NCBI RefSeq assembly: GCF_024713945.1 | Contig: NC_134680.1 | Span: 5,949,501-6,013,500 of the forward strand | Source: Dermatophagoides farinae | Lineage: Eukaryota > Arthropoda > Arachnida > Sarcoptiformes > Pyroglyphidae | Direction of reading: 5' to 3' | DNA length: 64,000 nt | Shown: positions 39,701 to 52,090 of the stretch, one piece after another | Position numbering within the stretch: the stretch's first letter is position 1 | How the letters are laid out: the number at the start of each line of letters is the position of its first letter | Made by a program: the position numbers and the translations under genes | The notes under the pieces: model-generated | Databases searched by the model: none | What the model was told of the DNA's origin: nothing | The model's input: only the letters and a program-made list of their open reading frames with translations

Positions 39701-40189
39701 ATGGAAATATTTACATTGACATCAGAAAAAGATTTGATTCATTTGAATTTGAAATTTATTGATCGAATCATTGATTATAAATGTATTGAAAAATTGGATT
39801 TATTGGATTTAATCAAACAATTTGATGAATATCGACAACGTTATCAAAGAAACAATAATACAGTCCGAAGCAGACAGGATAAATGTATTTTATTATTCAA
39901 AAAAATTATACAAAATCTACAACTAGCATCACAAGGTAAAAATCAATCAATCGTAGAGAATGATGATGAAAATAATCCACGTACACAGCGATCATTATCA
40001 TCAATAACAACAACACCAATACAACAACAACGGAAACGACATTCAATTGAAAATGTAAACACGAATCAAGAAATCGATGTTACTATTGTTGATGATAATA
40101 ATGTTGCCAATGGTGATGATGATGATGATAATCATGGCATTTCCGATTTGGACGATGATGATGAAGATAATGATTATAATGATGATTGA
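36749..40189 (+). CDS. NCAPG: Condensin complex subunit 3 (CAP-G), copy A
   Basis: HEAT-repeat subunit of condensin I, which compacts mitotic chromosomes and binds DNA together with the kleisin NCAPH. Four coding exons: 36749-36880, 36961-38234, 38319-38772 and 38843-40189, giving 1,068 aa (human 1,015). All splice sites are canonical, with introns of 80, 84 and 70 bp. HEAT-type blocks include FVRRNSVLLLRKTIDSL, SFVRSVAMKTIGLYS and DVVRRLAYLKIAEN. The Cnd3 C-terminal domain begins near LERCINICNSFLHVGG and includes LHPESEKIRLL-like HPESEKIRLLSVKALGNYC. The tail is acidic and repetitive. The gene is open throughout and nearly identical to the inverted copy at 60765-63998. ATG 36749 is chosen over an upstream GTG. 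Confidence 0.93.
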
Positions 40190-40227
40190 TTTAATTTTTT
40201 TTTCATTTTTAATCTAAAATAAAAATA

Positions 40228-40321
40228 TCAATTCTTTTTCTTCTTATTTTGTATAGATTCTTTTCTTTTTCGACGTTTATCGATTTTTCGTTTTCGTTTA
40301 TCACCACCACCCATTAATGAT
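40228..40321 (-). pseudogene. Truncated 3' end of RPP38
   Basis: Reverse-strand reading gives SLMGGGDKRKRKIDKRRKRK and then the rest of the RPP38 C-terminus and stop (TGA at 40230-40228). It corresponds to the last part of the intact gene at 59552-60724, with three Gly codons where that gene has six. Upstream coding sequence is absent: homology ends at about 40321. It shows that this arm was copied from the right-hand locus. Confidence 0.88.
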
Positions 40322-40430
40322 GCAATTTGGATTGTTTGGCCGAATTGAAATTAACATTTTTTTATTCTGAGCAAAAAAAAATAAAATTCAGACTTCGATC
40401 CCCACACTGGCCAATCTTTTTTCAATTTTT
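40322..40430 (+). repeat. Third tRNA-Ile-tail repeat unit
   Basis: TTTGGATTGTTTGGCCGAAT ... ATTCTGAGC(A)n ... ending with TTCGATCCCCACACTGGCCA at 40394-40413, in the same orientation as the units at 36284-36575. It abuts the end of NCAPG arm A directly, so arm A is bracketed by this repeat. Confidence 0.75.
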
Positions 40431-40616
40431 GTTTTTATTTACAAAATGATTATCAATGCAAAAAAAAAATGTTTATTTTACAGGCATAATGATGGTATAT
40501 AGTATATATGTGGTCAATGTGGATGAAAATAATAAATACTTGTGGACAAAAAAAAATAAAATAAAATAAATAAACCAAAGTGAAAAAAAAAATTTCAAAT
40601 TCAAAGAAATGAAAAA

Positions 40617-43453
40617 TTATTGATAAATGTAATCATTTGGAATGAAATAATTAAACATTGTATACAATAATCGTGGATACCAATGTATACCAATCGGTAA
40701 TGATGGCGATGGCGATGGCGATTGATCAGATTGTTTTGTCGTCCTCCTAATAATTAATTGGCTATGATGTACATGTAATTGTTGGGATAAATAATCACCA
40801 AATTTGATAAATTGATATAACCAACGAATCGGTATGAATGATAAATGGCTTAATTGTTGGCTATTGATTATGGCATAACAAGATGCAACAATATTGTTTA
40901 CAACAATTGTACCGGTTACTGTCAATGGGGCATAGATTCCTTTGGATTTTTTCGTACTTATACGTATGATACGTTCCAATCTTGGTGTTGTTTCTGCCAC
41001 TGCGGCTGCTACTGATTTGTTTTGATTATCAGATTGATTCATGACCACAAATAAATATTGATTCATTTCAATTTTCGATACAAATTCTTCATGTTTATCA
41101 TCAATGTTTCCTGTGTCCGATATGAATAATAAATGTGATGGTGTGGCCGTAATCATTCGACCGAATTCGGTTTCAATTTCATAATATAACCGTTCAATCG
41201 ATGGATTACGATCTAAAAACATTATAATGGAACTATATTCTAGATGGCCAGTCGCTGGATTCATTGTCAATATTTCATCACCAATACGTAAATTATCGAT
41301 ATTTATAGTTTGACCATTGTGGCCAATAACAGTGCTATTTTGATCGAAACATCCACCATTACGAGCTGATTCAGATTTTTCTATAAATGATGCAACAAAA
41401 CGAAACAAATGTTAAAATTTTTAGCAATTTATCGATAGATAATCAACAACAACAACGACAAAAACCAATAACCAATTGAGAGACCGGAGACAAATTATAT
41501 TGTCGTGGACAAATGACTATTTTTTTTCTGATAAAATCAAAAAAAAAACAACAAATCTTAATGGTCGATCATCATAATGTTTGTTTGCTTGATTTATTTT
41601 TATTATTAATTAAAATGCAATTTTGTTGCAATCAATGTGGTGGTGGTACAACATAAAATTTTATGTGAATTAAATTTGTTTTTTTTAAATGTGAATTCCG
41701 GCCATGAAACAAAACCAAAAAAAAAAAAAAAAATGTCAATCGTCTGCGGTGGTCGTCGTGAATACACAGACATCATGTCATCACCATATAATATATCGTC
41801 AACAATCAAATCATACTAAACATTCATCAACATCGACATTATCTCATCATTTCTATTTTCATTTCCAATGTCATCACCAGTTGTGTCGGTTTTGATCGAT
41901 CGATCAATTGAATGGCAATGGCAATGGCAATGACGATGATGATGGCGGCAAAAAAAAAAAATTTTCTTTCTTTTTTCTTTGTTTTTTTTTCTTTTCAAAA
42001 GAAAATTTGAACAAATCACCATCATCACATCATCATCATAATCATTATAATGATATGATGATAATGATGTGGTATTTAGTCTTGTGTGGTGGTGGTCATC
42101 ACAATCATTCATCCGTTTTTCTATAAAAAAAAATAGAAAATTCGGACACTGACAACAAATTGTCATTGATGGAACGTGTGTGTGTGTGTATGCTCGTCGT
42201 TTTCCCCTACTCTTCCGTCCCCCGTATATAATGAATTAAGATTTGAAAATTACTTTTTTTTTCTTCATTGGAATTGATCTAATCTAAAATCTTAAAGTAA
42301 ATAAATAATTTGGTCATTCGCGGTGTGTTTGTTTGTTTGTTTCAGTGTGTGTGTATTTGTGTGCGTTAATTCGACATACACACACACACACACCGCAATA
42401 ATCATCATCATTCAACATTGTTGGAATCACTAATCGAATGAATCGAATTGAATCTATCGACGAAAAAAATTTCCAAACTTGCAAATTTATATTCACACAA
42501 GTGATGGATGACTTTTAAAATTTATTTATTTATAAATTGAAAATGAAAAGTAAATGAAAAAGGAAAAAAAAATTAAAACTGTGTTGTTCATGTTTGAGGT
42601 CGTCGAAAGATTAGCTTTTTTTCTGCTTCTTTTTCTCAAAAAAAAATGACCATCACTTATTCTCAATACAGGGAGCTAACTATCAAACTATCTAGCTCGA
42701 ATGAATCTATCTCGCGTGTACACACACACAGAGAAAAAAAAGGAAATCGGATTTAAAATTTTTTTGTTTTCGTTCAATTTTCAAAATCCGATCATTTTCA
42801 TTGTTTTGTTGCGGCGATTTTTTTTTTGGTTCAAAACAAACAAACAAACAAACCAACGAAAAAAAAATCATTTTGTCCATTTGGAATAATGAATGAATTC
42901 AATGGTGAACAAAAACAAAAAAACAACAAAAAAAAATTCATTCAAATTTGACAATTGAAAATTCCATTCTATTCTGTAATCGTATTACACAATCACACAA
43001 AAAAATAAAAAACAACGACAACAAGAAGTGTCATTTTGCAATCAAATTTTTTTTCACAAAAATAGAAATTACAATTTACCTGAATAATAACCCTATACCA
43101 TTACTGTGTTTGTTGAATGAAAATCAATTATCATACTCTCTCTCTCTTGCTCACTAACTTTTTGACCGGTAATAATAATAATAATAAAAATGATAATCGA
43201 TTATATCGGTGGGTAAATTCTTTTTCTTTTTTTGTTTATCTCGACCATTACAGTACCCAAAATCAATCGATCGATTGATTGCCTTGGTTGGACAAAAAAA
43301 AAATTTGTCACCAATTGTAATCACAGTGTGAGATAAAACACAGTAAACAGAATGAAAATTATTTTTTTTTTTCGTCATTTTTCCATTTCAATCATTTGTT
43401 GTTGTTGTTGTTGTAATCATAATAAAATAATTTAATTTGTCCACAACAACAAC

Positions 43454-43490
<37 letters not shown>

Positions 43491-46400
43491 CGACAAACAC
43501 ACAAACCCAAACGGGCAATTTTATGGCCTCAATTCACCATTGTAATGTAATTTTTTTTTCGTGAATGAAATTTGTCGTCAAAAACAACAACAACAACGAC
43601 AACAATAATCATTATCGATTGATTATTTTTATATCGATATAAATCAATAAATGAATAATCGATCAATAAAACAATTGTCCACAATGTCATTATTTCTCTC
43701 TTTTGGGTTTTAATTGATTTTTTTTTGTTTTTTTTTTGGCAATTGAAATTGATCATTTTTTGTTTTGTTTCTCTTACCTGATTTCACTGAACAATGAATA
43801 TGAAAACGTGATTCATAATAAACCCAATCGAAACCGGCTTCAACGGCTAATCTGGCCAACATACCATATTTAGAACGATCACGATCACTGGTTGTTATAT
43901 CGACGGCACGGCCTTCATAATGTAATGAATTTGATGCATGTGAACCGTCTTCATCCCAGCCTTCGGTTACACGTAATCGTACACCAGGCCATTGATTCAT
44001 TACCGATATGGCCAATGTATTTAGTTTTTCTTTTAATCTCTGTGGAGAAAAAACAAGAAGAAAATTTCAAATCAATCAATTTTCGATTCATAAAAAAAAA
44101 AACAAAAAACAACGACAGCAACAAGTCAATTCAAATGTTAAATTATGACATTTTTTGTTTCTTGTGACATTTTTATCTTTTTTTTTCTCATCTCTGATCG
44201 ATTGATCAAATTGAATGTTGATAATTGATTTTGTTGTTGTTGTTGTTGTTCTGTAGTTGGTGGCGGAATAAATTAGTTAAAAACAACAACAACAACAATG
44301 TAAAAAAAATGATATGATATGATTTTTTTTTCATGGATAAAAATGACAGCATCATTAATCATCCGTCTTTTTGTTGTTGTTACTGATAATCCAAAATGAT
44401 AATGACGACTACGATGAGAATTAAATTTCATAAAAAAAACGAAACAAATCATTCAACTAATTCATTGTGACATGATCATGATCATGATCATCATTTGGCA
44501 CCTTTTTTGTCTCATCGATTGATGTTATACCGGCTATACTTTCAATGTTTATTGATTTGATTAGATTTCAACAAGGATTATCTTCAATAAAAAAAAACAA
44601 CAACAACAACAACAACACACACAGAGCAATACAAAGAACAGGTGTCGTTTATGAAATGAAAGTAAAAATGTACAGTGAATTCCAGAAATTTTGTCCAAAC
44701 AAAACAAAACAAAACAAAAATCAATCACAACCACCCGGTAGTTGGTGTTTTGTTTCCTCTCTCTCTTTCTCTTTCTCATTCAAACATTGTCATATGAAAA
44801 TGATTTAATGACTAATGAATGAATTAAACCTACCGAATATTTGTATATGTGTGTGCGTGTGTGAACAAACAATCAAAATTAAGAAAAAAATTCTTTACAT
44901 TCTACACACTACACACACACACACACACACAAAGTACAGGAATCAATATTGTTGTGCTTCTGTTGTTGTTTACACACACACACACACACTTTTTTGTTGT
45001 TGTTTATGTTTGTACATTACATTATCAACTTTGTTGTTGTCTTTGTAGTTTGGGTTTATCTTAAAACAACAACAACAACAACAACAACAACTAGAAATGA
45101 AAATTAAAATGACAAACAATTTCCAGTGTGTGTATGTGTGTGCGTATGTTTTGTCATACAGAACGAAAAAAAAATTACCTGTATAAATATACCGTGAAGA
45201 TTAATATTTTTATTTTTCACAATAAAATAAAAGAGAAATATGCCGAAACAAACAAACAAATGTTGATGGTGTATTTAGTGAATAAAAATGCAAATGAAAT
45301 GACAAAACGTTCACTTACACACACACACACACACACACTATTCATTAAGGTATTTTGATTGGATCAAATAAATATTTTGCTTTTTCTGTCATTCATTCAT
45401 ACATTTTTTCAGATTAGTTTTGCTTGTGTGTGTGTGACATATGTGACATTCATTTCATTCTGTTTTTTTTTCGGGATTAATTTTTTGCTTTGTTTTCTTT
45501 TTGTTGTTGTTGTTGTTGTTCAGATCTGCTTATATTTCATAAATAAATTGTGTGTGATCACTGAATTCTGCATATATAGAGTATAGTCAGTGTTTTCAAT
45601 TCTTTGTTGGCTAATAATAATAGCCGGAATAAGAATTCAATGTGGAACAAGTAGAAGTTTATTATCTCAAAATATTCGGCAGAATTTTTTTCTTTTTTTT
45701 CAATTATCTATTGGCCAAAAACATTTGGACAACAAGTGTTGTTTGCACTAAATTGAATTTATCAATCAGAAGATTTATTGACTTTTGTTGTCCAGTTGTT
45801 GTTGTTGTTTGCTGAATTTTTAAATTTCTGCTGTTGTTGTTTAAAAATTCAAATCAAGTTTAGTGAAAATGAAATAAATGAATAAATAAATAGTTGAACC
45901 TGTACTTTTGCATTCTTGACCTGGTATATTGACCTGAGAGAGAGAGAAAAAAAAAGATAGAAAAGGTCAAAGTGGCTAATATTCTTATTTATTCAATGGA
46001 TAATGGTAATAATCACAACAACAGAATCAATAATTGATTGGAAATTACCAAGAAAAATCTTTCGATGAATTTCAAGTGTTTGTTATTGTTGTGGTTTTTG
46101 GTTGCAATGTGTTTGCAAACAAATTCAAATGCAAAAAAAAAAGAAAAATTTGAAATTTTTTTTCAAACAAAATTCAAGTGCATTTTTTGTTGTTGTTGTT
46201 GTTGTTGTTGATTGAATCGAATGACCTCCTGACACCTGTCAAAATATTCCAATTCCACCATATTACTAAACTGGTTAATTTAATTTTGTTTTCAACAACA
46301 ACAACAAAAAATTCACAAGCAAACAAACAAACAAACAAAAAATTCATGCAAATCAAATTCTTATTCATCTCATTGAAATTAGCCAAATTAAATTAAAAAC

Positions 46401-49400
46401 TTTGTCGCAACAAAATGCCGAAAAAAAGTAAAAAAAAAAAAATTTTCTGTCTAACGATTCATTACCCGAGACCAATTGCAGGTATACATAACACACACAC
46501 ACACACACACATACAGACATTGCACCAAAGGTAATTTCACGGACCTAGGACCAAAGAGACAAGATACGAAAGCAAAACGAAAAAAAAAATTCAATCGAAC
46601 CGTGAGAAATTTTTTTTCCCGTTGTTGTTGTTGTTGTTCGTATTGGAAATTCTTCCTACGGTGCCATGAGCCATAAAACACACACAAACACACACACAGA
46701 ATGGTTGTAATCAATAACTTTCTCTTCTAAAAATTTAAATTCCAGAAAAAAAACTTGGACAACAACAACACAAAAAATTAATTGTCAATAGCGGCAACCA
46801 GAGAAAGAAACCCAAAAGACCTAAAAATTTATATGTTTATGACCACCAATACATATCACAAACGTTTGTTTTTTTTATGAATTGAAAGTGATTATCGATC
46901 AATGATGATGATGATGATGATGATGACCATTATCATTATTATCATTGGCCACTGGGTGTCTATTTTATTCGTTTGAATACTAAACAAAAGAAGAAAAAAA
47001 AATGGTGGTGGGAGTATGTGCAATGGATGTGTAGGATAAAAAAAAATCATTATTTTGGAATGCAAGTTTCTTACCATCCAGTTTTTTTTGCAAGAATTTT
47101 TTTTTTCATTCTCAAAAAAGAAAAAAAATTTCCAATGATAAATGATTGAATTTACGAAATCAATGGTTGAATGAATGAATGAATGAATAAACCACCATTA
47201 CCATTACCACCACCTTAATCAAACTATCATCATCATCATCATCAACAACAACAACAAGGATATGATGGTTTAAACTAACTATAAAACCGTACACATATAC
47301 ATCGTGCATCGGATACAAAAAAAAAAACATTCAACAGGCTGCCATTGTGCGTGCATGTGTACAGAATAAATAGGGTGAATTGAAGTAAAATGGTCAAAAA
47401 CTTTTTTTCAGGACCAACTTCAATGAAAAAAAAGAAACACCCAATTTCTTTACTCACACAGCAGAAATATAATTTACCATTTTTTTAAAGGGGGTAGTAG
47501 TAGTATAAGGTGGGAAACGTCTTTCGTCGTCGTCGTCGTCGTCATGAAAGCTGAAGGTGAAACACACACACAGTGTGCACGAGTTTTTTTTCTATTTCTA
47601 ATAATGATTTCTACTACCTACTATTTATCCGAAAACAACAACAACAACAAAAAGTCATTGTGAACAACAACAACAACAAAATGAAAATGAAAATTTCAAA
47701 AAAAAAATTCAACCAAATTTCAATGCAGAAAGAAAAAGATAGAAAAACAGAGTGCACCCAATACTATCATCATCATCACCATCATTTGATGATCGCTACC
47801 TGTGCTGTGCTGTGCTGTGTGTGTGTGTAAATGATGACCACCTAGCTAGATGTGCACATTTGAAAATAGCCATGACCTGTGTATGTGTGTGTGTATGTTT
47901 CTGTTCTTTGAACTTTTTTTTCTTTCATTTAATGGAGCACCAAACATACTAAGAATTTAAGTAAAGTGTACACACTTAAACACCATCATCATCATCATGA
48001 TCAGTGGCTGTGGTGGTGGTCGATGGCCACCACAGAGAATTTTCGTTTTTTTTTTTTGTCGGTCGGTCGGTCGGCCACCATTTGATGATGATGATGATCA
48101 TCATCATCATCAATAGCCATGTAACTTGTTAGCATTAACTTTTCGATCATCATCATTGACGATCATGATGATGATCGAGTTTTTCATCATCAAGGTTTTT
48201 TTGTTGTTTGTTTCGGTCATGTTTTTTGTCCCCCTCTCCTTCTTCTTTGTTGAATTGTAAAATGGAATGAAATGAAATGAAAAATTCAATTTTTTTTCGA
48301 ATGAAAAAAAACTACGACAACAACAACAAAAAAGACCGCTTGACCATTTCTATATGAGAAAACAAAACAAAACGAAAAACTTGCACGAACAAACAAACAA
48401 CAAGAAAAACGAAATCAAAACTATATATCTAACACCAACACCAACAACAACAACAACAACAATGGACCAAATGAACGAAACAAAATTTTTTTCAAAGAAT
48501 GTGACCCTGGCCATCTATCTACTGGTCATGGAAATGGTCAACTACATTATACTCCTTGTTAGTTAATATAGTCCAGTACAGAACGAAAAAAAAATGAAAT
48601 ACCAAGAAACTAGCCATAACCACCAACACCAACACCAACAACACAGCCATTATATCACACTAAACAACACGGATGTTGAATTTTCCTACAACAAAAAAAA
48701 ACAAATCACAATTGATGAACATACTGCATACCAACACCACCACCACCAGTAAAACTGGTGTTGTATATATAGGTGTTAGCCAACAGCAACAAGAAAAAAA
48801 CCCTATAGATGAGGTTTTTTTTTATTTTCATCTTGACTTATAACACCAACAAAATAATGATTTGATAAAAATTCAATGGAAAAAAACAAAAGAACTCTCT
48901 CTCTCTCTCCATCGCAACCAAAATATCACCTGATTATAATAATTTAGATTTACTGGTGGTGGTGGTTATTTATACATTTTTTTTTTTTTGGGCTTGTCAT
49001 ATTTGCTTGTGAACATGATTATTTTTTTTTTCATTCACGAACGAAACGAATAAAACGAATGAAAAAAACACCCAGGTAACAAATTTTGTCCATAAATAAT
49101 AATCAAACTTGAAATATTGAAAGAGATTTGGATGTAAAGAATTTTTTTTCTGGGCATTCATTTTATACCGAATTAAAAAAAAACAGCCGGAATGCTGTGT
49201 TCAAGATACCATACCATATGTCATTTTTTTTTCTGTGTTGTTCTGTTGTTAAATATGAAATGATGATGTTGCTCGGCGGCGGATGATGTGTTGTTGTTGA
49301 GAATTTCATATCTCAAGTTTATAGTTTTTTTTTCTCTCTCTCTCTCTGTTTGTTCGTTCAATTTCCATGATGATTTATTCGGTCAATCAATTAATTAATC

Positions 49401-51971
49401 ACCAGTCTGCGAGTGTGGTGTGTGGTGGAAATTCATTCGTTTTCATCATGATGACAAATGTAATCTCTGTAGATGTTTAAAAAAAAAATTTTTCGGCAAG
49501 AAAATTTCTTGAAAAATTTCTCAAACAAAATTTAATTGGCCAAAACACGACACCTTGTTGTTGTTGTTGTTTTTTGTCATTTAACAGAGAAAAAAAAATT
49601 TCCCACGATTATCGCAAACACTAATTGGTGGTCATTTAATCTGATCTGGTCAAACTTTATGGAAAAAAAAGAGTTTTTTTTTGCACAAAATCTTGAATTT
49701 AATCTGATTTTTCATTTCAATGATGATGAAAACGAAACAACAACAACAACAACAAGATAACAACAGACAACATTAACATTCCACTTTTGGTAATCAATTA
49801 GTAGTAGTAGTAGTTGTTATTGTGGCCAAATAACAAATAATTAAAAACAACTGAATGACCTTTTTGCGTTTGTTTGATTTATATACGTGTGTGTAAGGTT
49901 AATAAATAAATTTTTTTTTGGACAAACACAAGACAGGATCTGAGTGATAATAAATAATAATAATAATAATAATAAAATTGTCAACAACAAACAAGGTGTT
50001 GCTGTTGTGGCATACATATGTTTTTCATTCATCATGACCTATGACATTTTTTTTTTCATTCATCATGAAAAAAAAGGAAATACGCCTTTCTATAGAAACT
50101 AGAAAAAACACTTGATGACATTCTTGTTTTGCTTCAAATTGGTTGTGTTTGATGAAAAAAAAAATTTAATTTTCACCGGTCAACTTCATCATCATCATCA
50201 TCGTCACCAGTAAATTTGATCCTTCTTTGAAGAAGTAATACTTTGATGAACTTCAACCTTTAATGGTCAACCATGACAACAACAACAACAACAAAAATAT
50301 AACCAGAATCTGTGGATATATAAAAAAAAAAATAATAATGAATTAAATCCATCGACGACGATGATCATGATGATGATGATGATAATCAATGATCTTCAGT
50401 TTGTGGTTTTTAGCTTAGCTTTAGCCATATGAAATGGTCATTAAATTGTCATCATTCTTCAATTATATTGGCGACGGCGACTATGACTATGACGACAACG
50501 ATGATGATCATCTCGGTTTTCTTCATCATCATCATTCAGGTTTTTTTCTCTTCAATAGAAAAAAAAGATAAATTAAATCCAGAAAAAAACATATTATACA
50601 TCATCATCATCATCATCATCATAAAAAATCAACACCAAAACAAAATTGAGGGCCATACATCATCATCAAATCTATTTTTTTTATATGGTCTCTGTATGTA
50701 GTGGTAGTGGTGTGTGTGTATGTTTGGTGAAATATTTATGGCCATTTTTTTTTGGACGATGATGATGATGATGATGAAAATAATTTAAATGTTTTCGTGT
50801 TTCTGAATTTAAGAATTTTTTTTTTTAAATTTCGGAAAAAGAGATAGAAAGATTTGCAGGAATCGATTTTCAATTCAAATGATGATGATGAAGATGATGG
50901 GCGAAAATGTCATTAATTTTTTTTCACACACACACACATGGTAATTAAATCCTTTCGATTCGTTAATCCATTCGAAAAAGTTTTTTTTTCAAATTCAGAA
51001 TATGTGTTGATGCGTGAATGAATAAAATGAATTTTGAATAGAATTTGAATTTTCCAAAAAAAAAGTCATAAAAAATCAAATCAAAGACAAAAACAGTTCA
51101 TAAATTAAAAATTCATGAATAAATTTAAATGGATGACCATATGACCATGACCATTGGCACAGCTAAATTTGAAAATTTATAATACATGCATAATACATAC
51201 CTGTGTCATAAGACGATCAGCACCGGTACCTTCTTCATCTTTAAACAGAATATCTTGGTTATAATTTGGAACCAATTCTTTAAAACGACGATGATTACGT
51301 GTAATTGGACCTTCGTTTAGGCCACTAGCACCTAATGTATTTTCCGATACATTTGGTACATGTTGTTTGAATACTAATGGTATTAATTTACGTGGACTAC
51401 GGCGTCGTGATCCACCACGTCCTGGACCACATGACATTGTTAATTGTGATTGTTGTATTATTAACATTATGATTATTATTATGGACATTAATTGTTGTTG
51501 ATGATCAATAATCGATATCGTTGATGATGATGATGATGATCTTGACCTATGATGATATGGCCTATGATGATTTTGATGATGATGATGATGACTATTTAGT
51601 TGATGTTGATTTGATTTTTGTTGAGATCTTTTCATTTCAAACATAAATGATAATGGTAACAACCATATGATGAATTTCAATGTATCGATCATTTTCAATC
51701 TAACATTTATTATTATATCATTTGATTTGGTTCTAATTTCATTCAATTTATTATATTGATGATTTGTTTCATTATCGATCATTATTATTGATCTATTGCA
51801 TTGATTATCATTATTATTATGATGATGATTTTGATTATTATTGATGAAATTTGATGATTTTTGCCATATTTGTTGATCATGATAATGATCATTGATGGCA
51901 ATATTATCGTTATTCGTCATTGTTTCAATGTTATTTTTTTTGTTATCGATAATCATCATCATCATCATCAT
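40617..51971 (-). CDS. hh: Hedgehog morphogen
   Basis: Secreted signalling protein that self-cleaves and is cholesterol-modified. Three coding exons: 51971-51201, 44039-43778 and 41380-40617, giving 598 aa. The signalling domain begins at Cys181 (CGPGRGG, palmitoylation site) after a hydrophobic signal segment ([11 protein letters not shown], 162-172). Zinc-site residues H297, D304 and H339 keep exactly the spacing of vertebrate Shh, with [16 protein letters not shown] and FHIHCSV. Autoprocessing occurs at Gly354-Cys355 (NGGCF). Hint landmarks: MFLDRN (the Asp used in cholesterol transfer), [25 protein letters not shown] and [10 protein letters not shown] near the end, all close to Drosophila Hh. 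The first 160 residues are low complexity. The start could instead be Met162 (51488), directly before the signal segment. Introns are 7,161 and 2,397 bp, the longest in the window. Confidence 0.95.
41381..43777 (-). other. hedgehog intron 2
   Basis: 2.4 kb between the second and third coding exons. It includes microsatellites and a 44-nt poly-A run on the plus strand (43455-43498). Frames here are repeat-encoded. No embedded gene seen; regulatory elements cannot be recognised by eye. Confidence 0.7.
43455..43498 (+). repeat. 44-nt poly-A tract
   Basis: Uninterrupted A run inside hedgehog intron 2. No target duplication or retroposed body is seen next to it, so it is treated as a homopolymer repeat. 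Confidence 0.8.
44040..51200 (-). other. hedgehog intron 1
   Basis: 7.2 kb, by far the longest intron here, full of (CAA)n, (CA)n, (ATG)n and (GTC)n repeats. Donor GTATGT at 51200 and acceptor CCACAG at 44040. No coding block or structural RNA seen. Long introns in developmental genes commonly house enhancers, which would need comparison with related species to find. Confidence 0.7.
48082..48113. repeat. 32-bp perfect palindrome in (ATG)n/(CAT)n
   Basis: A (GAT)n run meets its complement at a central GATC, and 16 bases each side are exactly complementary. Simple-repeat origin is likely. Confidence 0.8.
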
Positions 51972-52082
51972 GGTTAATGATGTTGATTATGAATTTTATT
52001 AGTGAACCAAGAATTCACAATGTTTGTGTGAATACAGATCTAAAAAATTAACCTTCGAACTTTATCAATGATGATGATGATG

Positions 52083-52090
52083 TTTATATA
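52083..52090 (-). promoter_or_regulatory. Possible TATA box of hedgehog
   Basis: On the minus strand TATATAAA lies about 112 bp upstream of the first hedgehog ATG (51971). In AT-rich DNA such matches are common, so this is weak. Confidence 0.25.

Larger units (their letters stand above)
36749..40321 (+). repeat. Segmental duplication, arm A (inverted relative to 60621-64000)
   Basis: Coding and intron sequences of arm A match the reverse complement of 60621-64000 almost base for base. The right boundary is at about 40321, inside the copied end of RPP38. The left boundary is unknown because arm B runs off the window at NCAPG exon 2; it may extend back to about 36576. Confidence 0.9.

Noticed and set aside
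43455-43498. Long poly-A run as a possible retroposon tail
   Set aside because: No target duplication, no Pol III boxes and no homologous body upstream could be seen.
48082-48113. Perfect palindrome as a possible protein-binding site or origin
   Set aside because: It is simply a (GAT)n run meeting an (ATC)n run, common in this genome.
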